In this document: piece by piece, positions 1 to 7,659 of the stretch | Layout: the number at the start of each line of letters is the position of its first letter | How positions within the stretch are numbered: the stretch's first letter is position 1 | Assembly (NCBI RefSeq): GCF_024652905.1 | Contig: NZ_CP102428.1 | Span: forward strand, 2,430,501 to 2,494,500 | DNA length: 64,000 nucleotides | Direction of reading: 5' to 3' | From: Pseudomonas oryzihabitans | GTDB lineage: Bacteria; Pseudomonadota; Gammaproteobacteria; Pseudomonadales; Pseudomonadaceae | Made by a program: the position numbers and the translations under genes | The notes under the pieces: generated by a model | Database searches by the model: none | Seen by the model: only the letters and a program-made list of their open reading frames with translations | Told to the model about the DNA's origin: nothing

Positions 1-1
1 C

Positions 2-250
2 GTCCAGGCCACCCTGAGCTTTTCCTCGGCGATCCTCGATGCCGCCGCCCTGGGCTTCCTCGGCCTCGGCGTGCAGCCGCCCACCCCCGAGTGGGGCACC
101 ATGCTGGCCTCGGCCCGCGACTACATCGAGCGCGCCTGGTGGGTGGTGACCCTGCCGGGTCTCGCCATCCTCTTCACCGTGCTGGCCATCAACCTGATGG
201 GCGACGGCCTGCGCGATGCCCTCGATCCGCGTCTGAAGGTGCAGTCATGA
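2..250 (+). CDS. dppC: Peptide ABC transporter permease (DppC-like), C-terminal fragment
   Basis: Reading frame open from the window edge, so only the last 82 residues are present. It carries the cytoplasmic EAA-loop region of DppC/OppC-type inner-membrane permeases ([15 protein letters not shown]), one hydrophobic segment and the family tail [12 protein letters not shown]. Together with a second permease it would form the membrane channel for di/oligopeptides. Its TGA stop overlaps the ATG of the following ATPase gene in an ATGA junction (247-250), which implies translational coupling in one operon. The peptide specificity cannot be told from this fragment; Dpp is chosen over Opp or Sap from the similarity of the following ATPases. 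Confidence 0.85.
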   Translation, partial: VQATLSFSSAILDAAALGFLGLGVQPPTPEWGTMLASARDYIERAWWVVTLPGLAILFTVLAINLMGDGLRDALDPRLKVQS

Positions 251-1278
251 GCCTCCTCGAAATCCAGAACCTCTCGGTGCGCTTCGGCGGCACCGACGCC
301 CCGCCGGTGGTGGAAGGCCTCGATCTCACGGTGGATCAGGGCGAGATCGTCGCTATCGTCGGTGAATCCGGCTCCGGCAAGTCGGTGACCATGATGGCCG
401 TGATGGGCCTGATCGATCACCCCGGTCGCATCACCGCCGACCGCCTGGCCTTCGACGGTCAGGACCTGCTCAGCCTCAAGGGCCGCCGCCGGCGGCACCT
501 GATCGGCAAGGAGCTGTCGATGGTCTTCCAGGACCCGATGACGGCGCTCAACCCCAGCTACACCGTGGGCTTCCAGCTGGAAGAGGTGATCCGCCAGCAC
601 CTGGGCCTCAAGGGTCGCGCCGCTCGCCAGCGCGCCCTGGAATTGCTGGAAAAGGTCGAGATCCCGGCCGCGGCCAGTCGCCTCGGCGCCTATCCGCACC
701 AGCTGTCCGGCGGCATGAGCCAGCGCGTTGCCATCGCCATGGCCATCGCTGCCGAGCCGCGCCTGCTGATCGCTGACGAACCCACCACCGCCCTGGACGT
801 GACCATCCAGGCGCAGATCATGGAACTGCTGGTCAACCTGCAGCGTGACGAGGGCATGGGGCTGATCCTCATCACCCACGACCTCGCCGTGGTGGCCGAG
901 ACCGCCCAGCGCGTGGTGGTGATGTATGCCGGCCAGGCGGTGGAGAAAGGCGTGGTGCCGACGCTGTTCGACGCCCCCGCCCATCCCTACACCGAAGCCC
1001 TGCTAGCGGCCATTCCCGAACACAGCCAGACCGACCGCCTGCACACCCTGCCCGGCATCGTCCCCGGTCGCTACGACCGGCCGGCCGGCTGCCTGCTCAG
1101 CCCGCGCTGCCCCTATGTGCAGCCGCGCTGCCAGGAGCGCCCGGCGCTGGAGCCCTACGATCGCGGGGCGGTGCGCTGCTTCTTCCCGCGCAACGTAGCG
1201 CCCGGCGAGGTGCCCGAGGTGCTGCCCGAACATCAACGTCCCAGCCAGTTGCCGGAGGATCGCCATGGCGCCGTCTGA
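247..1278 (+). CDS. dppD: Peptide ABC transporter ATPase DppD-like
   Basis: Cytoplasmic ATPase subunit that powers peptide import (343 residues, usual for DppD/OppD). Walker A GESGSGKS at residues 39-46, signature LSGGMSQR, Walker [13 protein letters not shown], and the C-terminal oligopeptide-transporter extension with clustered cysteines ([14 protein letters not shown]), which in this family can hold an iron-sulfur cluster. The start at 247 is chosen because it gives the family N-terminus MSLLEIQNL and the ATGA overlap with the permease; the same frame is open further upstream but that part overlaps dppC. It overlaps the next ATPase gene by 14 bp. Confidence 0.93.
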   Translation: MSLLEIQNLSVRFGGTDAPPVVEGLDLTVDQGEIVAIVGESGSGKSVTMMAVMGLIDHPGRITADRLAFDGQDLLSLKGRRRRHLIGKELSMVFQDPMTALNPSYTVGFQLEEVIRQHLGLKGRAARQRALELLEKVEIPAAASRLGAYPHQLSGGMSQRVAIAMAIAAEPRLLIADEPTTALDVTIQAQIMELLVNLQRDEGMGLILITHDLAVVAETAQRVVVMYAGQAVEKGVVPTLFDAPAHPYTEALLAAIPEHSQTDRLHTLPGIVPGRYDRPAGCLLSPRCPYVQPRCQERPALEPYDRGAVRCFFPRNVAPGEVPEVLPEHQRPSQLPEDRHGAV

Positions 1279-2290
1279 AGCCACCGTCCTCGCCCGCTCC
1301 ACCCCTGCGGAGCAGGCGCCCGAGCACCTCGTGCTCGAAGCCAAGGGCCTGACCCAGCACTATCAAATCTCCCGCGGCCTGTTCAAGGACAACGCCACGG
1401 TCAAGGCGCTCAACGGCGTCTCCTTCGACCTCCAGGCCGGGCGCACCCTGGCCGTGGTGGGTGAGTCCGGTTGCGGCAAGTCGACCCTGGCCCGTGCTCT
1501 GACCCTGATCGAGCAGCCCACTACCGGCAGCCTGGTCATTGGTGGTCAGGACGTCGCCAAGGCCGATGCCGCCCGCCGCAAGGAGCTGCGCCGCGAGGTG
1601 CAGATGGTGTTCCAGAATCCCTATGCCTCGCTCAATCCGCGGCGCAAGATCGGCGATCAGCTGGCCGAACCGCTGCAGATCAACACCAGCCTCTCGCGCG
1701 CTGAAAGACGCGAGAAGGTCCAGGCGATGATGCAGCAGGTGGGCTTGCGGCCGGAGCACTACCAGCGCTATCCGCACATGTTCTCCGGCGGCCAGCGCCA
1801 GCGCATCGCCGTGGCTCGCGCCATGATGCTGCAGCCTAAGGTGCTGGTGGCGGACGAGCCGACCTCGGCGCTGGACGTCTCCATCCAGGCGCAGGTGCTC
1901 AATCTGTTCATGGATCTGCAGCAGCAGTACCGGACCGCCTATGTGTTCATCTCCCACAACCTCTCGGTGGTGCGCCATATCGCCGACGAGGTGATGGTGA
2001 TGTACCTGGGCTGCATCGTCGAAAAGACCAGTCGCGACCTGCTGTTCGAGCGGCCCCTGCATCCCTATACCCAGATGCTGCTGTCGGCCACCCCGAGCCT
2101 GCACCCGGATCCGAGCAAGCCGCGCATCCGCATCCAGGGCGAACTGCCCAACCCGCTGGATCCGCCACCCGGTTGCGTCTTCCACCGTCGCTGCCCCTAT
2201 GCGACGGAGAAGTGCAAGACCGAGGTGCCGGCGCTGCGCAACGTGGAAGCCCGCCAAGTGGCCTGCCACTATGCGGAGAACTTTCTCTAG
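1265..2290 (+). CDS. dppF: Peptide ABC transporter ATPase DppF-like
   Basis: Second ATPase of the peptide importer, pairing with the DppD-like subunit in the ABC dimer (341 residues). Walker A GESGCGKS, signature FSGGQRQR, Walker [13 protein letters not shown] and the C-terminal oligopeptide_C motif with cysteines ([18 protein letters not shown]). It starts inside the end of dppD (14-bp overlap), so the pair is translationally coupled. It is the last gene of the operon: an inverted repeat of the REP type follows 13 bp after the stop. Confidence 0.93.
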   Translation: MAPSEATVLARSTPAEQAPEHLVLEAKGLTQHYQISRGLFKDNATVKALNGVSFDLQAGRTLAVVGESGCGKSTLARALTLIEQPTTGSLVIGGQDVAKADAARRKELRREVQMVFQNPYASLNPRRKIGDQLAEPLQINTSLSRAERREKVQAMMQQVGLRPEHYQRYPHMFSGGQRQRIAVARAMMLQPKVLVADEPTSALDVSIQAQVLNLFMDLQQQYRTAYVFISHNLSVVRHIADEVMVMYLGCIVEKTSRDLLFERPLHPYTQMLLSATPSLHPDPSKPRIRIQGELPNPLDPPPGCVFHRRCPYATEKCKTEVPALRNVEARQVACHYAENFL

Positions 2291-2303
2291 CTGGAAAAGC
2301 TGA

Positions 2304-2367
2304 TCGCGGCCATGGGCCGCTCCTACAGGGTGTACCGTAACCTGTAGGAGCAACCCATGGCCGCGAT
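2304..2367. repeat. REP-like inverted repeat pair (family A)
   Basis: Two facing copies of a roughly 23-bp element, 2304-2326 (TCGCGGCCATGGGCCGCTCC core) and 2344-2367 (GTAGGAGCAACCCATGGCC core), separated by 17 bp. Each arm also contains the self-complementary GGCCATGGGCC core. The second arm has a small mismatch (CAACCC for CGGCCC). A near-perfect copy lies at 29608-29663. It sits directly after the dpp operon, where REP palindromes commonly act as mRNA 3'-end stabilisers or terminators (known for REPs, inferred here). Confidence 0.8.
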
Positions 2368-2381
2368 GGAGATTCCGCCCC

Positions 2382-2801
2382 ATGCACATCCGCCCCTTCC
2401 AGCCCGCCGACACCGAGGCCGTGGTCAACCTCTGGCAGTCCTGCGGTCTGACCCGCCCCTGGAACGATCCCTACCGCGACATCCAGCGCAAGCTTGCCGA
2501 GCAACCCGAGTTGTTCCTGGTGGGCGAGGTGGACGGCATCCTCATGGCCAGCGTCATGGTCGGCACCGACGGCCATCGTGGCTGGCTCTATTACCTGGCG
2601 GTGGCACCGGAGCATCAGCGGCGTGGCCACGCCCGGCGGCTGGTGGCGACTGCCGAACAGCTGCTGAGCGAACGCGGCTGCCCCAAGCTGCAGCTGATGG
2701 TGCGGCGGGACAATGCGGCGATCATCGGCTTCTATGCGGCCTTAGGTTATGTAGAAGCCGAGGTCATCACCCTGGGCAAGCGGCTGATCGCCGACGATTA
2801 G
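2382..2801 (+). CDS. GNAT-family acetyltransferase (YpeA-like)
   Basis: 139-residue single-domain GNAT N-acetyltransferase using acetyl-CoA. The acetyl-CoA loop QRRGHA is at residues 79-84 after the beta-strand LYYLAVAPE, and the C-terminal DNAAIIGFYAALGY motif is typical of RimI/YpeA-type enzymes. The length and the NDPYRDIQRKL segment match the YpeA subgroup, whose substrate is not established. Monocistronic; upstream is the repeat that closes the dpp operon. Confidence 0.85.
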   Translation: MHIRPFQPADTEAVVNLWQSCGLTRPWNDPYRDIQRKLAEQPELFLVGEVDGILMASVMVGTDGHRGWLYYLAVAPEHQRRGHARRLVATAEQLLSERGCPKLQLMVRRDNAAIIGFYAALGYVEAEVITLGKRLIADD

Positions 2802-3155
2802 GGTGGAAGGTGGCGAAGCCCTGTTCGCTGGCGATACTCGACGCCCAGTGGAAAACGCCCAGCGGTTATCCACGCTATCGACTGACAGCGTCCGTAGGGT
2901 GGGTAACGGCGCAGCCTTACCCCCGCGGAGTCGAACCTGCTGTGGAAATCCCTGGACGGTTTTCACCGCGTGTAGCCGGTGTAGAGTGGATGGACAGGGA
3001 AGACCCTGTGAGGAGACGGGCTTCCGTCTTCCCTGTCAGCGAGGCCGTCAGGTCCCTGTCACCTCGCTGTCAGGCTGCTGTCGGGTTGTCGTCGTGTCGG
3101 ACAGAAGGCCTTGCGGCTAGGCTTTTGCTCGTCCACCACCGCTGGAGAAACCGAG
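2802..3155. other. Intergenic region with no recognisable gene
   Basis: 354 bp between the GNAT gene and the XRE-type gene. The first half contains the short GTAGGGTGGGTAACG / TTACCC inverted motif often scattered in Pseudomonas spacers. The second half holds an 11-bp inverted repeat (ACAGGGAAGAC at 2994-3004, GTCTTCCCTGT at 3026-3036), an 8-bp one (CAGCGAGG/CCTCGCTG, 3037-3069) and a phased CTGTC repeat array (separate entry). No ORF here has convincing coding character. Confidence 0.6.
3032..3084 (+). promoter_or_regulatory. Phased CTGTC direct-repeat array, candidate operator of the downstream XRE gene
   Basis: Four copies of [C/G]CTGTC[A/G][G/C] begin at 3032, 3055, 3066 and 3077, i.e. 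spaced 23, 11 and 11 bp, so all lie on about the same helix face. They end about 70 bp before the XRE-2TM start codon. That is the expected place for an autoregulatory operator or an activator array; the role is inferred. Confidence 0.4.
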
Positions 3156-3626
3156 ATGCAACTGCCCAACAAAATCAAGGAACACCGCCTGGCCCGAGCG
3201 TGGTCGCAAGAGCAGCTGGCTGAACTCGCGGGCATCAGCACCCGTACGGTGCAACGCATCGAAAATGGCGAGCAGGCCAGTCTGGAGACCCTGAGCGCCC
3301 TGGCTGCCGTTCTGGAAATCAGCGTTGCCGACCTGACAGGTCAAGCCACTCAAGCAGTGGGATCCGCTGCAGACGAGCGAATCGCGAATGCCCGTGAACA
3401 GGTCGCCGCCGAGATCGGCTTCTATTGGCAGGTGCTGCGCGGCCTGGTCATCTGGGTCTTTCTCTATGTGCTCAATCGCGCGACCTCGCCTGAGAGCCAC
3501 TGGTCCCTGTGGGTCGCCGCCATCTGGGGAACTCTGTTGCTGGGTCGTGGCATCCAGACCTTCTTCCTGCGCGACAGGATCGCCCTCTGGCAGCACGCCC
3601 GGCTGCAAAAGCTCTTGCGGAAGTAG
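3156..3626 (+). CDS. XRE-family HTH regulator with C-terminal 2TM domain
   Basis: 156 residues. Residues 3-57 form a Cro/CI-type helix-turn-helix (WSQEQLAELAGISTRTVQRIENG is the classic recognition segment). After a linker come two hydrophobic helices at about 94-108 and 116-137, matching the 2TM module found fused to XRE domains, so the DNA-binding domain is probably tethered to the inner membrane. The ATG at 3156 is preferred over the in-frame TTG at 3111 because it follows a GGAGA ribosome site and starts at the HTH. The target genes are unknown. Confidence 0.8.
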   Translation: MQLPNKIKEHRLARAWSQEQLAELAGISTRTVQRIENGEQASLETLSALAAVLEISVADLTGQATQAVGSAADERIANAREQVAAEIGFYWQVLRGLVIWVFLYVLNRATSPESHWSLWVAAIWGTLLLGRGIQTFFLRDRIALWQHARLQKLLRK

Positions 3627-3725
3627 GAAAGGCCACCGATCGGCACCAGCGTTAGGCGCAGCTGAACCGCCTAGCTGGTCATGGCGCTGCTACTGCGCAG
3701 CCAGACCTTCGAGGCAGGCGGCGCT

Positions 3726-3872
3726 GTTGGGCTTCGCTGCGCTCAGCGCCAACCTACGGGTGTGTCATCAAACCGCCGTAGGTTGGGCCGAGACGGTTCC
3801 TGCGTCGAAGCCCGACATGTCCGCGCCGGGTAGAGGAGCGTTAGGCTTCGCTGCGCTCAGCGCCAACCTACG
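3726..3872. repeat. Cluster of three family-B extragenic repeats
   Basis: Copies at 3726-3757 (GTTGGGCTTCGCTGCGCTCA start), 3777-3816 (opposite orientation, CGTAGGTTGGGCCGAGACGG start) and 3839-3872 (CTTCGCTGCGCTCAGCGCCA core). Opposite copies share ends CGTAGGTTGGG...CGAAGCCCAAC but have two alternative centres. Four more copies occur at 29668-29869. The last copy abuts the stop codon of the following minus-strand gene, and together they fill most of the 3627-3872 spacer. Confidence 0.8.
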
Positions 3873-4991
3873 TCAGCGGGGCAGGAGGTCCGCCAATGGC
3901 CCTGGATGCTGGCGCACCTCGGCGTAGGGCACCAGGGTGCCACCGGGTTCGTCGCAGCTGCGGGCGGCGCGGAAGAAGGTCGGGCCCAGGTAGAGGCCCT
4001 TGGGCGTCAGATACCAGGGCGCGAATTGCCAGACGTCGGCGCTGCGATAGTCGCAGCCATCACCGTCGGCCGGCGCCTGCATCAGCTCCGGATACAGCCG
4101 GGTGAACAACCGCACCACCCAGGGCGCCAGGGTTTTTTCCCGATAGTCCGCCAGGGCCTGGGAATAGCGATCCTCCGGCGCCGGACGAAGCGGCTGGCCA
4201 TGGCCCAGCCAGAGGAAGTCTTCCAGCGCCAGCTCCTGGCCGGTCTGCAGATCCAGGGTCAGGGGCGCGCTGCCGAAATCCGGATGGGCCGCGCCGCTGC
4301 AGCTGTATTGGCTGAACAGATTGACGCTGAGCACCCGCTCGCTGAGCAGTTGCGGAGTCACCTGCAGGCTGTGCTCGCCGTCAGGGCCGATACAGCTCAG
4401 ATGGGCGTCCACCTCCGCCCAGAGTCGGTCGCGCAGCACGGCATTGGCCGCCTCGCTGGCGCCCGCCACGGTGAACAGCCGCATGCCCGACACCGGCTCG
4501 CGCCACCAATGCAGCTCACGACCCATGAAGGTCTGGCGCTCACCTTGCTCCAGGGTCAGCCCCTGCAGGCGGCGGAATTCGTAGGGATCGTCCTGGCGCA
4601 GTGTCTGGCGATAGCGATCCGCCGCCGCGGACTGTTCCAGCTGCAGCGGCGCCAGGGCGAGCGGCAAGGTCTTGCCGGCACCGCTCCAGGTACCGCTCCA
4701 GCGACCGTCCTTGCCGCGCGTCAGCGACCAGCTGGCCTTGGGGCCGTCCTGCCAGGGCGCACCCTCCTCCAACCTGAGCTGGTCGCCCGATTGCGCCGGA
4801 CCGCTCAGGCGCAGATCGCGGCGATAGCGGTCATAGAAGTAGCGGCCAGAGGCTTCGTCATTGGCGGTGGGATCCACCTCCACCACCACCCGGGACTGGC
4901 CGAGAGTGCCTTCCAGCAGCAGCTTTTCGGCATGGGCGGCGCTGGTGATCATCAGCAGGGTCAGCAACGGTCCGGACAGGCGAAATTTCAT
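3873..4991 (-). CDS. Exported protein of unknown function with RsiV/DUF3298-like C-terminus
   Basis: 372 residues. The start MKFRLSGPLLTLLMITSAAHA is a Sec signal peptide with an A-H-A cleavage site, so the product is periplasmic. The C-terminal third (LDLQTGQELALEDFLW... LYLGPTFFRAARSC ... LVPYAEVRQHPGPL) resembles the DUF3298/RsiV fold, where a conserved PYAE/V-R segment ends the domain. Start 4991 is selected because the frame upstream lacks coding character while this ATG opens a signal peptide. Family assignment is tentative. Confidence 0.6.
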   Translation of the reverse strand: MKFRLSGPLLTLLMITSAAHAEKLLLEGTLGQSRVVVEVDPTANDEASGRYFYDRYRRDLRLSGPAQSGDQLRLEEGAPWQDGPKASWSLTRGKDGRWSGTWSGAGKTLPLALAPLQLEQSAAADRYRQTLRQDDPYEFRRLQGLTLEQGERQTFMGRELHWWREPVSGMRLFTVAGASEAANAVLRDRLWAEVDAHLSCIGPDGEHSLQVTPQLLSERVLSVNLFSQYSCSGAAHPDFGSAPLTLDLQTGQELALEDFLWLGHGQPLRPAPEDRYSQALADYREKTLAPWVVRLFTRLYPELMQAPADGDGCDYRSADVWQFAPWYLTPKGLYLGPTFFRAARSCDEPGGTLVPYAEVRQHPGPLADLLPR

Positions 4992-5135
4992 CAGGGCTCC
5001 AGCGGCCAGCGTGTCGGTGATGGGCCCAGAGTAGAGCAGTAGCGCCGGACTGTCGCGCAGAGACCAGCGGACAAGACACTGACGCGCCCTGGTCCCGCCA
5101 TGGGACAATGACGTTTTGCCAATCCCTGGACGCCC

Positions 5136-5441
5136 ATGGACCTTCCTGCCCTGCTCACCCGCCTGCACGCCATCCGCGATGCCAACGCCTGGCGGCGCTA
5201 TCACAACCCCAAGAATCTGGCGATGGCGGCCAGCGTCGAGATGGCCGAGCTGGTGGAGATCTTCCAGTGGAAAAGCGATGCCGAGGCCCGCGAGCTGAGC
5301 GCCGCCGAGCGCGAACACGCCGGCCAGGAAATCGCCGACGTGCTGCTCTATCTCCTGCAACTGGGCAGCGAACTGGAGCTGGACGTGGAGCAGGCGGTGC
5401 TGGCCAAGCTGGCCGACAACGAGAGGCGCTTCCTGCCGTGA
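5136..5441 (+). CDS. MazG-like nucleotide pyrophosphohydrolase
   Basis: 101 residues, a single all-alpha MazG/RS21-C6-type domain. The metal-binding pattern is visible as EMAELVEIFQW (EXXE-type) followed by EIADVLLYLLQL (EXXD). Such proteins hydrolyse (d)NTPs, often dCTP or modified nucleotides, to monophosphate and pyrophosphate. The TGA stop overlaps the GTG start of the methyltransferase gene (5438-5441), so the two form a coupled pair. Confidence 0.88.
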   Translation: MDLPALLTRLHAIRDANAWRRYHNPKNLAMAASVEMAELVEIFQWKSDAEARELSAAEREHAGQEIADVLLYLLQLGSELELDVEQAVLAKLADNERRFLP

Positions 5442-6193
5442 GCGATACCTTCTTCGACGACCGCGCCACCCGTTTCGCCGCCAACATCTATGGCGGCACC
5501 AAGGGCGCCATCCGCCTGGCGGTGCTGCAGGCGGATCTCGCCGAGGTACTGCCCGGGCGTCCCCTGCGGGTGCTGGACATCGGTGCCGGCCTGGGCCACA
5601 TGAGTCTCTGGCTGGCCCAGCAGGGCCATGCCGTGACCCTGGCCGAGCCGTCGGCGCCCATGCTGGCCGGCGCCCAGGAGGCCTTTGCCGCGGCCGGGGT
5701 CAGCGCCGCCTGGCTGGCGCTGCCCTGGCAGGAATTGCCCGCCTTCGCCGAGCCCTTCGACCTGGTGCTCTGCCACGCGGTGCTGGAATGGCTGGAGACG
5801 CCCACGGCGATCCTGCCGACGCTAGAGCGCTGCCTGGCCGCGGACGGCTGGCTGTCCCTGGCCTTCTACAACCGCGACGCCCTGATCTATCGCAACCTGC
5901 TCAAGGGGCATTTCCGCAAACTCAGGCAGGGCGATTACGCGGGCGCCGGCCAACGGGGCCTCACCCCGCAACGGCCCCTCGATCCGCGCGAAGTCGAGGC
6001 CTGGCTGGCGCCGGACTGGCGGATCCAGGCGCGCAGCGGCGTACGGGTCTTTCACGACTACATGCCGCCGGAGTTCCAGGCTCGCGCCAACGGCGAGGAG
6101 CTGGTGGCCATGGAGTTGGCCCACCGGCGGCACCCGGCTTTCGCGGGCCTGGGGCGCTATCTGCATTGGCTCTGCCAAGCTAAGGCAGGATAA
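5438..6193 (+). CDS. cmoM: tRNA 5-carboxymethoxyuridine methyltransferase (CmoM/SmtA-like)
   Basis: 251 residues; SAM-dependent methyltransferase. Motif I VLDIGAGLGHMS lies at about 45-56, then an acidic LAEPSAPML strand end and the DLVLCHAVLEWLE post-I segment, which is highly characteristic of CmoM (formerly SmtA), the enzyme that methylates cmo5U34 in tRNA. The GTG start at 5438 gives the family N-terminus SDTFFDDRATRFAANIYGG; any earlier start would run through the MazG-like gene. Confidence 0.88.
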   Translation: MSDTFFDDRATRFAANIYGGTKGAIRLAVLQADLAEVLPGRPLRVLDIGAGLGHMSLWLAQQGHAVTLAEPSAPMLAGAQEAFAAAGVSAAWLALPWQELPAFAEPFDLVLCHAVLEWLETPTAILPTLERCLAADGWLSLAFYNRDALIYRNLLKGHFRKLRQGDYAGAGQRGLTPQRPLDPREVEAWLAPDWRIQARSGVRVFHDYMPPEFQARANGEELVAMELAHRRHPAFAGLGRYLHWLCQAKAG

Positions 6194-6239
6194 CGCCGGG
6201 CGCAGTATGCTCTGGCCAGCATTCCTTCGAGGAACGGTC

Positions 6240-6851
6240 ATGCGTCGCCCCCTGCTCTGCCTGTCGCTCGCGCTGCTCGCCCTGGCCGGTTGCCAGACGC
6301 CCAATCCCTATGTCGCCGGCAGCCTCCCGGAGGCCGCGGTGCCGGTACTGCCGCAGCAGGATCCGGCGGCCTATCCGCCAGCGCCCCGCGACTGGAGTCG
6401 CTATCGCACCTGGAGTTGGGCACCGGGTGCCGCGGTGGTCAGCGGTGGCCTGGATGGCCAGACCGTGCAGCAGGCGGTGGCCGATGGCCTCGACCAGCGC
6501 GGCTTGCGACCGGCCATCGGCGGTGCCCGCGCCGATCTCCAGGTGCGTGCCCGCCTCACCCAGCAGCAGCGCAGCGAGCAGTACACCGACTACTACGACA
6601 CCAGCTACGGCTACGGCGGCTACGGGCCCTATGGCTATGGCCCCGGCTATGGCGCCACGGTCGGCCAGGCGCGGACCCGCACCCGGACCTTTGTGGTCGA
6701 TGTGCTGGAGGTGGAATTGCTCGATCCCGCCACGGGGCGCGTGCTCTGGCATTCGGCCGCCGAGCAGGCCACCGGCGGCAACAGCGGCGAACGCGCACGC
6801 ACCCTGAGAGACACCACCCGCCGCCTGCTGGCCAACTATCCGCCGAGCTGA
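6240..6851 (+). CDS. DUF4136 lipoprotein
   Basis: 203 residues. Lipoprotein signal peptide with lipobox LAGC (Cys about residue 18), then a DUF4136 domain (DWSRYRTWSW near the start, QQAVADGLDQRGLRPA in the middle). A Gly/Tyr-rich stretch lies at about 118-140 (YGGYGPYGYGPGYG), followed by RTRTFVVDVLEVELLDPATG and a C-terminal helix ending NYPPS. Probably an outer-membrane or periplasmic lipoprotein of unknown role. A second DUF4136 lipoprotein follows 62 bp downstream, so this is a tandem duplication. Confidence 0.82.
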   Translation: MRRPLLCLSLALLALAGCQTPNPYVAGSLPEAAVPVLPQQDPAAYPPAPRDWSRYRTWSWAPGAAVVSGGLDGQTVQQAVADGLDQRGLRPAIGGARADLQVRARLTQQQRSEQYTDYYDTSYGYGGYGPYGYGPGYGATVGQARTRTRTFVVDVLEVELLDPATGRVLWHSAAEQATGGNSGERARTLRDTTRRLLANYPPS

Positions 6852-6913
6852 GGGGATAAGTGGCCCTCAAGCCAGTCCAAGCAGACTACTACCCTCACCG
6901 CCGAGGATCGCCC

Positions 6914-7498
6914 ATGAAACGTTGCCTCCTGCTGCTTGCGGTCCTCCTGCTGACGGCCTGCGCCGAACGCGGCCCGCGCAATCTGGACTATGACGCCAGC
7001 CGCGACTTCGCCGCCTATCGCAGCTGGAGCTGGGCCGATCCAGCCATCGAGTACCGACCCAACGATCCCCGGGTGCGCAGCGATCTTACCGAGCAGCGCC
7101 TGCGCGACTCGGTCAGCGGCGGCCTCGACCAGCGTGGGCTGCGCCCCGCCGCGACAGGCACGCGGCCAGACCTCAGGATCAAGCTCTATGTGATCCTCGA
7201 TCAGCGCCAGCAGAGCTACAGCTATGCCGACCCCTACTGGGGTCCGGGCTGGGGTGGCCCCTGGGGCTCCGCCTGGGGCCCGGGCCCCTGGGGACCGAGC
7301 TATGTGCGCACCCAGACCGTCACCTACCCAGTGATGACGGTGCAGCTCGACATGCTCGACGGCCGCGATGGCAAGCTGGTCTGGCGTGCCAGCGAAGAAC
7401 GGCTGCTGGACGACCAGAACGCCACGCCCGCCCAACGCAGTGCCGGCTTTGGCCGCCTGATCAACGAACTGCTGATCGGCTATCCGCCGCGTCCTTGA
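6914..7498 (+). CDS. DUF4136 lipoprotein (paralogue of the preceding gene)
   Basis: 194 residues. Lipobox LTAC, then DUF4136 with the same landmarks as its neighbour: FAAYRSWSWADP, GGLDQRGLRPA, a Gly/Trp/Pro-rich insert (GPGWGGPWGSAWGPGPWGPS), a VQLDMLDGRDGKLVW strand and the terminal IGYPPRP. The ATG at 6914 follows GAGGATCG. Function unknown; the shared insert of aromatic/glycine low complexity is notable. Confidence 0.82.
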   Translation: MKRCLLLLAVLLLTACAERGPRNLDYDASRDFAAYRSWSWADPAIEYRPNDPRVRSDLTEQRLRDSVSGGLDQRGLRPAATGTRPDLRIKLYVILDQRQQSYSYADPYWGPGWGGPWGSAWGPGPWGPSYVRTQTVTYPVMTVQLDMLDGRDGKLVWRASEERLLDDQNATPAQRSAGFGRLINELLIGYPPRP

Positions 7499-7659
7499 GC
7501 GGTCGACCGTCCGGGCAGCTCAGCGCTGCCCCTGGTCCGATGATGAGCAGACGTCTGTTAGCCAGTCACCGATAATGGCACCTGGCCAGATATTCCTCGC
7601 GCCGTCTTTGGCCACCGCGCAGGAAACCTGACCGTCGTCCAGCGCCGCCCAGGTCCCTC

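Noticed and set aside
2925-2960. tRNA-like fragment (GGAGTCGAACCTG) in the spacer
   Set aside because: It only resembles a reversed T-arm; no acceptor, D or anticodon stems can be built around it.
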